From: JAAZFF01 sp964405775
Lineage (GTDB): Bacteria; Verrucomicrobiota; Kiritimatiellia; RFP12; UBA3636
Direction of reading: 5' to 3'
Length of the DNA stretch: 27,664 bases
NCBI GenBank assembly: GCA_964405775.1
Contig: CAYOPG010000025.1
Coordinates: 1-27,664 of the forward strand
A program made the translations under genes and the position numbers. The notes beneath the pieces were generated by a model. That model had not been told where the DNA came from. It made no database searches and saw only the letters and a program-made list of their open reading frames with translations. Positions 6,729 to 14,071 of this stretch are shown here, one piece after another (positions within the stretch are counted from its first letter, which is position 1; the number at the start of each line of letters is the position of its first letter).

Positions 6729-8513
6729 ATGACTGCAGATACGTTGCGCCAACTTTACCTCGATTTCTTCAAATCAAAGGATCACTCGGTGATTTCCGGG
6801 GCCTCTCTCATTCCGGAGAACGACCCCACCGTGCTGTTCACCACGGCGGGAATGCACCCGCTCGTGCCGTACCTGATGGGTGAGAGGCACCCAGCAGGCA
6901 GGCGTCTGACGAACGTGCAAAAGTGCGTGCGCACTGGCGACATTGATGCTGTCGGCGATTCGTCGCACCTGACGTTTTTTGAGATGCTAGGCAACTGGTC
7001 GCTTGGCGATTATTTCAAGAAGGAAGCGATTGAGTGGTCTTACGAGTTTCTCACGCAGAAGCTCGGGTTCAAGCCGGAGCAGATAAACGTCACAGTCTTT
7101 AAGGGAGAGGGAGAGATCCCGGCGGATGAGGAGGCGGCGACTATCTGGAGAGGGCTCGGGTTCCCCGAAGAGCGCATTTTCCACCTCCCCAAAGAGGACA
7201 ACTGGTGGGGCCCCGCAGGGAAGACGGGGCCGTGCGGCCCTGACACCGAAATGTTCATCGATACCGGCAAAGCCAAGTGCGCCGATGGATGCCGCCCCGG
7301 GTGCCACTGCGGTAAATTCATCGAAATCTGGAACGATGTATTCATGCAGTACAACAAGCGCGAGGACGGTACATACGAGCCGCTGAAACAGCATAACGTG
7401 GACACTGGCATGGGCGTCGAGCGGACGATTTGCATGATGAACGGCCTTTCGACTGTTTACGACTCCGAGCTTTTCGCTCCAATCATGGCAAAGATCAGGG
7501 AGCTCTCGTCCGAACGCCCGGAGGATGAAGCTGCGGCCGTGCGCTCCGAGCGTATTGTAGCCGACCATATCCGTACATCCGTATTCATCCTCGGAGACCC
7601 GAAAGGCGGCGTTCGCCCTGGCAATGTAGGAGCCAATTACGTGTTGCGTCGCCTGATCCGCAGCTCCGTACGCCACGCAAAGAAGCTCGGCATCGAACAG
7701 GGCTACACGGCGCAACTTGCCAATGTTATCGTGGACAACTACAGGCACGTCTATCCCGAGCTGGAGGAGAAGCGGGATCTTATAGTCTCCGAGCTTACAC
7801 AGGAGGAGGAAAGATTCGGCAAGACACTTTCTGCCGGACAACGAGAGTTTGAAAAGACGGCCGCTGCGCTGAAGCAGCATGGCCAGACGCAGATAAGCGG
7901 ACGCACTGCGTTCAAGCTTTATGACACCTACGGCTTCCCAATCGAGTTCACGGAAGATCTTGCAAAGGAGTCCGGGCTTGGTATCGACCGCGCGGGGTAC
8001 GAGGAGGCATTCCGCAAGCATCAGGAGCTCTCAAAACAGGGAGATGGAGTCTTCAAAGGAGGGCTCGCCGATCACTCCGACAAGACCACAGCACTGCACT
8101 CCGCCACGCATCTGCTGCACCGCGCGCTGAAGGATACACTTGGCGAGCATGTCAACCAGAAGGGTTCCAACATTACGCCCGAGCGGTTGAGATTCGACTT
8201 CTCGCACCCGGACAAGATGACTCCGGAGCAGATCAAACAGGTCGAAGACATAGTGAACAAGGTTATAGAGGCAGACATGCCCGTAACGATGGAAATCATG
8301 ACGCTGGATGAAGCCAAGTCGGCTGGAGCCACAGCGCTTTTCACACAAAAATACGATGAAAAACTGAAAGTCTACTCCATAGGAGACTTTTCCAAGGAGG
8401 TCTGCGGCGGCCCGCACGTTGAGAGAACAGGCAGTATGGGGCATTTCCGTATTCTCAAGGAAGAATCCTCAAGCGCAGGAGTACGTCGCATAAAGGCGGT
8501 GCTTGAGAAGTAG
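6729..8513 (+). CDS. alaS: Alanyl-tRNA synthetase, short form without C-terminal domain
   Basis: Charges tRNA-Ala with alanine in the cytoplasm. The 594 residues contain the class II catalytic core: motif 1 region VLFTTAGMHPLVPYLMGERH, NVQKCVRTGDIDAVG, motif 2 HLTFFEMLGNWSLGDYF, and motif 3 GMGVERTICMMNG. The second half holds the editing domain with its zinc ligands HSATHLLH and CGGPH. The protein stops right after the editing domain, at GVRRIKAVLEK. Typical bacterial AlaRS is about 875 residues and continues into the DHHA1/C-Ala domain, which is absent. A cysteine cluster (CADGCRPGCHCG) sits in the catalytic domain where the usual CGPCSE motif region would be. Start at 6729 is preceded by GGAAAAGA. 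An upstream extension to 6477 overlaps the transporter gene and is not family-like. Confidence 0.95.
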   Translation: MTADTLRQLYLDFFKSKDHSVISGASLIPENDPTVLFTTAGMHPLVPYLMGERHPAGRRLTNVQKCVRTGDIDAVGDSSHLTFFEMLGNWSLGDYFKKEAIEWSYEFLTQKLGFKPEQINVTVFKGEGEIPADEEAATIWRGLGFPEERIFHLPKEDNWWGPAGKTGPCGPDTEMFIDTGKAKCADGCRPGCHCGKFIEIWNDVFMQYNKREDGTYEPLKQHNVDTGMGVERTICMMNGLSTVYDSELFAPIMAKIRELSSERPEDEAAAVRSERIVADHIRTSVFILGDPKGGVRPGNVGANYVLRRLIRSSVRHAKKLGIEQGYTAQLANVIVDNYRHVYPELEEKRDLIVSELTQEEERFGKTLSAGQREFEKTAAALKQHGQTQISGRTAFKLYDTYGFPIEFTEDLAKESGLGIDRAGYEEAFRKHQELSKQGDGVFKGGLADHSDKTTALHSATHLLHRALKDTLGEHVNQKGSNITPERLRFDFSHPDKMTPEQIKQVEDIVNKVIEADMPVTMEIMTLDEAKSAGATALFTQKYDEKLKVYSIGDFSKEVCGGPHVERTGSMGHFRILKEESSSAGVRRIKAVLEK

Positions 8514-8567
8514 CTGTTGAGTTTTCACCTCGGATGTGGCACAATCTGCGGCAGAAGGGAGCCATTT

Positions 8568-9443
8568 ATGCGCACTATCAAAAGACTACTCGTATTCGTA
8601 ATTATTCTTGCGGTGGCAGCTTACGCCGGGATGCATTGGTTTGTCAGAACCAACGCGGGTACGGCGCACGTTGCAAAAAGTATAGAGCGCCAAACTGGCT
8701 ATAATGCGGATATTTCCTCCGCCGGGCTCACGTGGGGGATGAATCTGATCGTATCGGATATGCGGCTATGGTCCAAGGCCGCAAACGGCACGACCAACGT
8801 TCTGCTAGTCGCGCCAGAGGCGGTTGTGGCGGGGTGTGCACCCTGCCACGAACGCGCTGTCCGTCTTGTCCGCCCTATTTTCACTGCATCAAAATCTGAA
8901 CTTGGCAGCTGGACCCCCACCCGAGCTTATGAGATAGCAAAGGGCGGTCGGTTTGACGAAGTGGCTGCAAGATTGGTAGACACGTTGGAATATAATTTCG
9001 AACTGGTGGATGCCTCCGTCATTTTCAAGGATGGAAATGGAGATGTGATTCAGACGTTTTCCGGTCTGGACTGGTCACGCTCCAAGGCAAAGGTGAAAGG
9101 GCATCCAGATGTGAGGTTCGACAAGGTGTCCCTGCAGTTCATCGACAACTCTGCTGTAGAATTCAAAGGCGAATGGTTTGTGGAGAACGGATTGCCTTTC
9201 GGGCTTGGAAACTCTGGCGAAATGCTTGTGCTACGCAGCCTCGAAGCTGAAGCGCCCGTAGCGGAGGACGGCCAGACAGACACGCCTAAAGCGACCGAAG
9301 GAACGGTTCAAACAGTTGAGGACGAAGTAGTTGAGACCGACAAAGAACCAGAGCCCGCAGCTGAAGAGGAGGTTGATTCGGAACCTGTTGTTGGCGAGGC
9401 TAAGGTTGAAGAGACGCCACCCGTAGTGCAGGAGGCGCAATAG
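8568..9443 (+). CDS. Membrane-anchored AsmA-like protein of unknown function
   Basis: A 291-residue protein with one N-terminal membrane helix (about residues 5-22, LLVFVIILAVAAYAGMHWFV). Its periplasmic part begins like AsmA-family proteins: AKSIERQTGYNADISSAGL, then WGMNLIVSDMRLW. AsmA-like proteins take part in lipid transport to, or assembly of, the outer membrane. The length is far below that of full AsmA or TamB. The last 65 or so residues are an acidic, Pro/Glu/Val-rich low-complexity tail (EPEPAAEEEVDSEPVVGE) that is probably disordered. The start at ATG 8568 has AAGGGA seven bases upstream. The stop is followed one base later by the TTG start of kdsB, so the gene probably belongs to the LPS operon. 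The AsmA link is a weak resemblance, not a firm assignment. Confidence 0.75.
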   Translation: MRTIKRLLVFVIILAVAAYAGMHWFVRTNAGTAHVAKSIERQTGYNADISSAGLTWGMNLIVSDMRLWSKAANGTTNVLLVAPEAVVAGCAPCHERAVRLVRPIFTASKSELGSWTPTRAYEIAKGGRFDEVAARLVDTLEYNFELVDASVIFKDGNGDVIQTFSGLDWSRSKAKVKGHPDVRFDKVSLQFIDNSAVEFKGEWFVENGLPFGLGNSGEMLVLRSLEAEAPVAEDGQTDTPKATEGTVQTVEDEVVETDKEPEPAAEEEVDSEPVVGEAKVEETPPVVQEAQ

Positions 9444-9444
9444 G

Positions 9445-10191
9445 TTGAAAGTCATCGGTGTGATCCCCTCGCGTTGGGGTTCGGCGCGTTTTCCAGGCAA
9501 GAGCTTGGCACCAATATGCGGAAAGCCGCTTGTGTGCTGGGTCGTTGAGGCATGCATGAAAGCCAAGGGGCTGGATGAAGTCGTGGTTGCGACGGATGAT
9601 GCACGAATCGCGGACGCGGTTAAGGACAGCGGCGCTCGTGTGGCTATGACAAAGCCCGATCATCCGTCTGGCACCGACCGCGTTGCAGAGGCTGCTGGCG
9701 CAGAGGACGATGACATAGTGGTGAACATCCAGGGGGACGAACCGCTTATAGACCCTGCGTTAATTGGCGCTGTGGCTGCAAAGCTGGTGAATGACGACCG
9801 TTGGGAGATGTCGACAGCCTGCACCCCGATAGCGTCTGTGGAGGACTTGATGTCGAGAACCGTGGTCAAGGTCGTGCTGGACTCATTGGAAGGAGCACTT
9901 TACTTCTCGCGTTTGCCTGTGCCTTGCAGGCGAGATGGAGAACCAGATCTGTCTTCTGGACTTTATCAACGGCACATCGGCATATACGGCTACCGGGGGG
10001 CGTTTCTCAAAAGGCTTGTCGCGGAGGTGCCATGCGACCTTGAGAAAGCGGAGTCTTTGGAGCAGCTTCGCGCAATGTGGATTGGCGGGCGCATTGGAGT
10101 GGTACGTACAAACGACAAAGGGATCGGGGTAGACCGTCCGGAAGATATTGCCGTGGTCGAGCGCATAATCAAAGAAAGGGGGCTCGCATGA
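9445..10191 (+). CDS. kdsB: 3-deoxy-manno-octulosonate cytidylyltransferase (CMP-Kdo synthetase)
   Basis: Activates Kdo with CTP to CMP-Kdo, the donor used to attach Kdo to lipid A in the cytoplasm. The 248-residue length is standard. The nucleotide-binding motif IPSRWGSARFPGKSLAPI lies at residues 7-24. NIQGDEPLIDP, the metal/sugar-binding aspartate motif, and the H-IGIYGYR region (QRHIGIYGYRGAFLKRL) are all clear, as is the C-terminal GIGVDRPEDI. The start is TTG at 9445, with GGAGG nine bases before it and one base after the upstream stop. Its stop overlaps the kdsA start (ATGA at 10188-10191), implying translational coupling. Confidence 0.96.
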   Translation: MKVIGVIPSRWGSARFPGKSLAPICGKPLVCWVVEACMKAKGLDEVVVATDDARIADAVKDSGARVAMTKPDHPSGTDRVAEAAGAEDDDIVVNIQGDEPLIDPALIGAVAAKLVNDDRWEMSTACTPIASVEDLMSRTVVKVVLDSLEGALYFSRLPVPCRRDGEPDLSSGLYQRHIGIYGYRGAFLKRLVAEVPCDLEKAESLEQLRAMWIGGRIGVVRTNDKGIGVDRPEDIAVVERIIKERGLA

Positions 10192-11051
10192 GCACGGGGG
10201 AAAAATTGAAAAGACGTGTAGTTTCTACAGGCGGCGCTTTCCCGGTGTCATTCGGCGGAACTAAACCATTGGCTCTGATGGCGGGCCCCTGCGTGATAGA
10301 ATCTCGCGATGGTTGTTTGGATATAGCGCGCAGGCTAGCCGACATGGCAAAGAAACTTGACATACCGTTTGTTTTCAAAGCATCATTCGACAAAGCGAAC
10401 AGATCGTCAGTCGAGAGCTACCGCGGCCCCGGCATAGAAGCGGGGCTGGAGATTCTGGCTGAAGTTCGAAATACATTTTGTGTTCCTGTAGTGACCGACA
10501 TTCACGAACCTTGGCAGGCTTACGAAGTTGCGAAATATGTGGACATACTGCAGATCCCGGCTTTCCTAAGCCGCCAAACAGATTTACTCGTGGCTGCAGG
10601 AGAAACGGGCTGCGTTGTAAACGTCAAAAAAATGCAGAGCATGGCGGCTGAGGATATGGAGCATGTGATCGGCAAGATAGAATCGACAGGCAACAAAAAG
10701 ATATTGTTGACCGACCGCGGAACATCGTTTGGCTACCGCAATCTCGTGGCGGACATGCGCAATCTCCTAATAATGCGTGAATTCGGGTATCCAGTGATAT
10801 TTGATGCCACTCATTCAGTGCAACGCCCCGGAGCGCTGGGTAGCGGAAGCGGCGGCGACGGCAAATGGGCTCCGGCGCTTTCCCGCTCCGCAGTTGCCAC
10901 GGGTGCAGTGGACGGGGTATTCATAGAAACCCACATCGATCCATCCAAAGCGCTCTCAGACGCGGCAAACGCCATTGCTTTCTATAAAATGCCAGACCTC
11001 TGGAAAGAGCTTGTGGCGATAAACGCGATTGCGAGGAAATCAAAGTTTTGA
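10188..11051 (+). CDS. kdsA: 3-deoxy-8-phosphooctulonate synthase (Kdo-8-P synthase), metal-dependent type
   Basis: Condenses phosphoenolpyruvate with arabinose 5-phosphate to Kdo-8-phosphate, the first committed step of Kdo synthesis. The 287-residue TIM-barrel protein shows FKASFDKANRSSVESYRGPG, TDIHEP, IPAFLSRQTDLL, NVKKMQ, FDATHSVQRPG and VDGVFIETHIDP. Residue 35 in AGPCVIES is cysteine, as in the metal-dependent class exemplified by Aquifex, whereas E. coli KdsA has asparagine there. The His of DATHS, the Glu of FIETH and a downstream Asp complete the expected metal site. The start ATG overlaps the kdsB stop and has an AAAGGGGG ribosome site. The stop overlaps the TTG start of lptC. No kdsC phosphatase gene is next to it. 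Confidence 0.96.
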   Translation: MSTGEKLKRRVVSTGGAFPVSFGGTKPLALMAGPCVIESRDGCLDIARRLADMAKKLDIPFVFKASFDKANRSSVESYRGPGIEAGLEILAEVRNTFCVPVVTDIHEPWQAYEVAKYVDILQIPAFLSRQTDLLVAAGETGCVVNVKKMQSMAAEDMEHVIGKIESTGNKKILLTDRGTSFGYRNLVADMRNLLIMREFGYPVIFDATHSVQRPGALGSGSGGDGKWAPALSRSAVATGAVDGVFIETHIDPSKALSDAANAIAFYKMPDLWKELVAINAIARKSKF

Positions 11052-11539
11052 AAAACATAAAAAACAATTCGGGCGGGATCATTAAACGGCGGGCAGCGGC
11101 TCTCCTACTCTGTGTTTTGGCAGCAGCGGGCTTTCACTCGCTGGCACAGTCCGGGGGCGGTATCGCTGACATGGCGCAGGTTGTGGAGGGGCTGAAGCTC
11201 CCATTGCAGCGTTACGAAAACGGTCGGGTCAGAACCATGCTTTCGGCGGATCGTGCCAGAATGACAAACACAACCGTCATCGCCGAGGGAAACATCTTAA
11301 TCCAGCTCATGGCAGAAGACGGAAGTACCAATGGACTAGCACGAGCTGAAAAAGGCGTTTTTAACCAGCATGACGATACGGCGCAGTGCTACGGCCCAGT
11401 GTACATGGAATTCAATGGCAACCAGCTCACAGGAACCAATCTATACTGGAATTCAAAGCTACATCTTGTGCGTGTCGAAACGAATGCAACATTAACAATA
11501 TTCAGCGGGGATAGCAAACAGACAGGAATTACGGAATGA
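11048..11539 (+). CDS. lptC: LPS export periplasmic protein LptC-like
   Basis: The predicted single-pass inner-membrane/periplasmic component that passes LPS from the LptBFG transporter to LptA. The 163-residue product has a basic N-terminus and one hydrophobic segment (about 15-32, AAALLLCVLAAAGFHSLA). A beta-jellyroll-like domain follows, with the alternating pattern TVIAEGNILIQLMAEDGSTN and NGNQLTGTNLYWNSKLHLV characteristic of the LptC/OstA superfamily. The start is TTG at 11048, overlapping the kdsA stop, with GAGGA upstream; later ATG codons would cut off the membrane segment. Its stop overlaps the lptA start (ATGA). LptC is poorly conserved, so the assignment rests on fold pattern plus position before lptA and lptB. 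Confidence 0.82.
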   Translation: MKNIKNNSGGIIKRRAAALLLCVLAAAGFHSLAQSGGGIADMAQVVEGLKLPLQRYENGRVRTMLSADRARMTNTTVIAEGNILIQLMAEDGSTNGLARAEKGVFNQHDDTAQCYGPVYMEFNGNQLTGTNLYWNSKLHLVRVETNATLTIFSGDSKQTGITE

Positions 11540-12039
11540 AATACAAGACAAAAAACCTCTTACAGGCAGTTTCGATCGCGATCTTGGTTGCGGGCGCAGG
11601 GCGCTCGTTCTCGGCCGATCCTGTATCGTCTCTAAAATCGGACAATCGGGACAAGAACATCCCGACCGTCATAACTTCGAATAAGCTCGATTTCGACTAC
11701 GAGGAGATGGTGGCGCTATTCGATGGAAACGTTGTTGTCAAAGACCAGAAGTTCACTCTCAAGGCGGACAGAATGATCGTCTTTTTGGAGAAGGACACTA
11801 ATGAGATCAAAAGAGTAGACGCTTCCGGCAAAGTACATTTGACGACGCCAGGCGGCATAACCGCCACATGCGGCAAGGCGACATACACCAGCAAGAATGG
11901 GCAGATAATCATACAGATTGATCCCGTCGTCAAGAAAGACAGCAACGTTATCTCCGGCAAAAAAATGTCGGTATGGCTTAATGAAGAGCGTGTTGTGGTG
12001 GAAGAGGACGTCGCGTTGGAGGCAACGCCCCAAAAATAA
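11536..12039 (+). CDS. lptA: LPS transport periplasmic bridge protein LptA (OstA-like)
   Basis: Forms the periplasmic bridge that carries LPS from LptC to the outer-membrane LptD/E. The 167-residue protein has a signal peptide (about residues 1-26, ending FSA-DP) and an OstA domain: ITSNKLDFDYEEMVALFDGN, VVVKDQKFTLKADRM, IKRVDASGKVHLTTPGG, ATCGKATYTSKNGQIII, and VISGKKMSVWLNEERVVVEE. These alternating strands are the hallmark of the LptA beta-jellyroll. The start ATG overlaps the lptC stop. lptB follows after 36 bases. Confidence 0.92.
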   Translation: MKYKTKNLLQAVSIAILVAGAGRSFSADPVSSLKSDNRDKNIPTVITSNKLDFDYEEMVALFDGNVVVKDQKFTLKADRMIVFLEKDTNEIKRVDASGKVHLTTPGGITATCGKATYTSKNGQIIIQIDPVVKKDSNVISGKKMSVWLNEERVVVEEDVALEATPQK

Positions 12040-12075
12040 CACCTGAAACGGTTCTTTCGAGTGGCTAAATAAAAC

Positions 12076-12825
12076 ATGGACACAGGCAACACTGGCAGCG
12101 ACATATACACCCTTGAAGCCCGTAACTTGACCAAGAGTTACAAGGGGCGCAAGGTTGTCGAAGATGTAGATATACACATCGACAAGGGTGAAATTGTGGG
12201 GTTGCTCGGTCCGAACGGGGCGGGAAAGACTACAACGTTCTACATGATTGTCGGCTTGGTGCGCCCCGATTCCGGGAAAATTGTTTTCAACGGACTTGAC
12301 ATAACACGGTATCCAGTTTACAAGCGCGCAAAATCAGGGCTGGGGTATCTAGCGCAAGAGCCATCGGTTTTCAGGAAACTGTCAGTTGAAAACAATATAA
12401 AGGCGATTTTGGAGACCTTGCCAATCAAGGCGAGAGCTCGGAAGGAGCGTCTGGACGAGTTGCTAGAGAGTTTCGGGCTGACAAAAGTCCGCAAGCAGCA
12501 GGCTTACACCCTGAGCGGCGGAGAGCGGCGCAAGCTTGAAATCGCACGCGCGCTTGTGCAGAACCCCGCTATTTTGATGCTCGACGAGCCTTTCGCAGGA
12601 GTCGATCCGCTGGCAGTTGCGGATATACAGCAAGTGGTACGGAGTTTGCAGTCGAAAGGATACGGAGTGCTGATCACGGATCACAACGTCCGCGAGACGC
12701 TCTCTGTAGTGGACCGAGCCTACCTGCTTTACGAGGGGCGGGTACTGCGTGAAGGAACAAGCGACAGTCTTATTAACGACCCGGAAGTTCGCAAGCGCTA
12801 TCTGGGAGAAGAATTCAGAATGTAA
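12076..12825 (+). CDS. lptB: LPS export ABC transporter ATP-binding protein LptB
   Basis: The cytoplasmic ATPase that powers extraction of LPS from the inner membrane with LptF and LptG; those two genes are not in this window. The 249 residues contain Walker A GPNGAGKTT (45-53), the Q-loop region LGYLAQEPSVFRKLSVENN, the signature LSGGERRKLEIARAL, Walker B AILMLDEPFAGVDPLAV and the switch histidine in ITDHNVRETL. The QEPSVFRKL and FAGVDPLAV sequences are specific to LptB rather than generic ABC proteins. The C-terminus VRKRYLGEEFRM is also typical. The start is ATG 12076 with only a weak ribosome site. Confidence 0.97.
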   Translation: MDTGNTGSDIYTLEARNLTKSYKGRKVVEDVDIHIDKGEIVGLLGPNGAGKTTTFYMIVGLVRPDSGKIVFNGLDITRYPVYKRAKSGLGYLAQEPSVFRKLSVENNIKAILETLPIKARARKERLDELLESFGLTKVRKQQAYTLSGGERRKLEIARALVQNPAILMLDEPFAGVDPLAVADIQQVVRSLQSKGYGVLITDHNVRETLSVVDRAYLLYEGRVLREGTSDSLINDPEVRKRYLGEEFRM

Positions 12826-12847
12826 CACAAACAAAGGAGCAAGAAAA

Positions 12848-13144
12848 ATGTCAGTAGAAGTAACAATCCGCCACATGATCCTAAGCGAAAGCCTGCAGCA
12901 GTATGCTCAGGAAAAGGCCGATAAGCTCAAGGAGAAATTCCCGACCATAGAGTTCATCCGCGTGGTGATGGATAAAGACGGCCCGAACTACTCTGTATCG
13001 CTTTCAATCCAGGGCGGACAGCGCGCCACGGCTGAAAGCACGGACAAGGGCTCGGACGTCATGGCTACAATAAACGCCGCGTTCGACAAAGCTAACGCGC
13101 AGCTTCGCAAGAACTCACAAAAACGTCAGGACATCAGGCCATAA
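12848..13144 (+). CDS. hpf: Ribosome hibernation-promoting factor, short form
   Basis: Binds the 30S decoding region and stabilises inactive ribosomes when growth slows. The 98-residue length matches the short HPF/YfiA class, with no C-terminal dimerisation extension. Recognisable are VTIRHMILSESLQQYAQEKA, the helix KLKEKFP, and the C-terminal helix DVMATINAAFDKANAQLRK. The start ATG 12848 has a strong AAGGAG eight bases upstream. It sits 22 bases after lptB and 11 before the HPr gene, the order seen in proteobacterial lptB-rpoN-hpf-ptsN-npr clusters but without rpoN and ptsN. Confidence 0.94.
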   Translation: MSVEVTIRHMILSESLQQYAQEKADKLKEKFPTIEFIRVVMDKDGPNYSVSLSIQGGQRATAESTDKGSDVMATINAAFDKANAQLRKNSQKRQDIRP

Positions 13145-13155
13145 GGGGATCGGAA

Positions 13156-13431
13156 GTGACAATAGTCAAGGAAATACCTCTGATAAACAAATACGGGATG
13201 CACGTGCGCCCCGCCGGAGCGCTCGCAAAAGTATGCCAGAAGTACATGTCTGAGGTGACCGTCGAACACAACGGCAATCAGGTCTCCGGAAAAAGCGTGC
13301 TCGGTTTGATGACGCTTGAGGCACCGGTCGGCACCGTGCTAAAATTCACTGTCACCGGTGACGACGCCGAGCTCGCAGTCAACGAGATCGCTGAGTTGAT
13401 AGCCAATCGTTTTGGCATAGCCGACGAATAA
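13156..13431 (+). CDS. HPr-family phosphocarrier protein (HPr/NPr)
   Basis: A small phosphotransfer protein of the PTS. The 91-residue product has the phosphorylatable histidine in GMHVRPAG (His16). A serine in the regulatory helix (GKSVLGLMTLEA, Ser47) sits where HPr kinase acts in other bacteria. The start is GTG at 13156, with AAGGGG seven bases before it, overlapping the hpf stop region. Its place next to hpf suggests an NPr-like regulatory role rather than bulk sugar uptake. No enzyme I or sugar permease is in the window, so this is inference. Confidence 0.93.
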   Translation: MTIVKEIPLINKYGMHVRPAGALAKVCQKYMSEVTVEHNGNQVSGKSVLGLMTLEAPVGTVLKFTVTGDDAELAVNEIAELIANRFGIADE

Positions 13432-13448
13432 GACACTGCAGAAACGAT

Positions 13449-13694
13449 ATGCCCATATACGAATACACGTGCGCTTCTTGCAACAAGCGGTTCGAACACT
13501 TGGCAAGAAGCTTTTCGGGAAAACCTCCCCCCTGCCCCAGCTGCGGCGCAACTGGGGCGAAGAAGGCGCTTTCCTCGTTTTACACAACAGCCTCCACACA
13601 AGCTGGCGGCTCATGCGGTTCGTGCCCTGGACGGGATCTCGGATGCGCCTCTGCTGGGCACGCACATGGTCCAGGCTGCGGATGCTGCCACTAA
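13449..13694 (+). CDS. FmdB-family zinc ribbon protein with Cys/His-rich tail
   Basis: An 81-residue protein beginning MPIYEYTCASCNKRFE, the signature of the FmdB/CxxC_CxxC_SSSS family. It has a zinc ribbon formed by CASC (residues 8-11) and CPSC (29-32). The second half carries unusually many Cys and His residues: CGSC, GC, HAHGPGC and a final CGCCH. It could bind additional metal. Family members are called putative regulatory proteins but the function is not established. It follows the HPr gene after 17 bases without a clear ribosome site. Confidence 0.85.
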   Translation: MPIYEYTCASCNKRFEHLARSFSGKPPPCPSCGATGAKKALSSFYTTASTQAGGSCGSCPGRDLGCASAGHAHGPGCGCCH

Positions 13695-13725
13695 ACCTAC
13701 ATAGTACAACGGAGTTCAACTAATT

Positions 13726-14061
13726 ATGAAGACCAAACATCTCTTCGCCTGCATGTTGGCAGGAAGCGTTCTTTTCGGAGGATGCGCCACTAAAATAAAG
13801 GTCACCTCGGAACCGGCCGGTGCAATGGTGCGCTACCGCGGAGAAGGCCGCGCGTCATACAGATGGAAGACCGCTCCCAAGCTCACCCCCTGCGAGTTCA
13901 GTGTGCCATACGGCCGCATAAGCGCATATGCCATTTGGCCAGACAAAGCGCAGGCAAAAACTGAATCGGGCGGCATGAACGGCGTCCAATCCGAGAGAAA
14001 ACAGGTGAACCTCTCCCTCCTTCGCGACGAGGAGTCAATTCACTTCACAAAACCGAAATAA
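13726..14061 (+). CDS. Small predicted lipoprotein
   Basis: A 111-residue protein with a lipoprotein-type signal: basic start MKTKH, a hydrophobic stretch, then VLFGGC with the lipidated cysteine at about residue 20. The lipobox is imperfect because F occupies position -3. The segment after it (KIKVTSEPAGAMVRYRG) resembles the start of a PEGA-type surface domain, in which a short beta unit carries an S-x-P-x-G motif. The function is unknown. A GGAG at 13711-13714 precedes the start. The next gene begins ten bases after the stop, so it is part of the LPS-related run. Confidence 0.8.
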   Translation: MKTKHLFACMLAGSVLFGGCATKIKVTSEPAGAMVRYRGEGRASYRWKTAPKLTPCEFSVPYGRISAYAIWPDKAQAKTESGGMNGVQSERKQVNLSLLRDEESIHFTKPK

Positions 14062-14071
14062 AGCATCCGAA

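Noticed and set aside
6987..8021. 344-residue minus-strand open frame
   Set aside because: It lies wholly inside the clearly real alaS gene on the other strand and shows no recognisable protein features.
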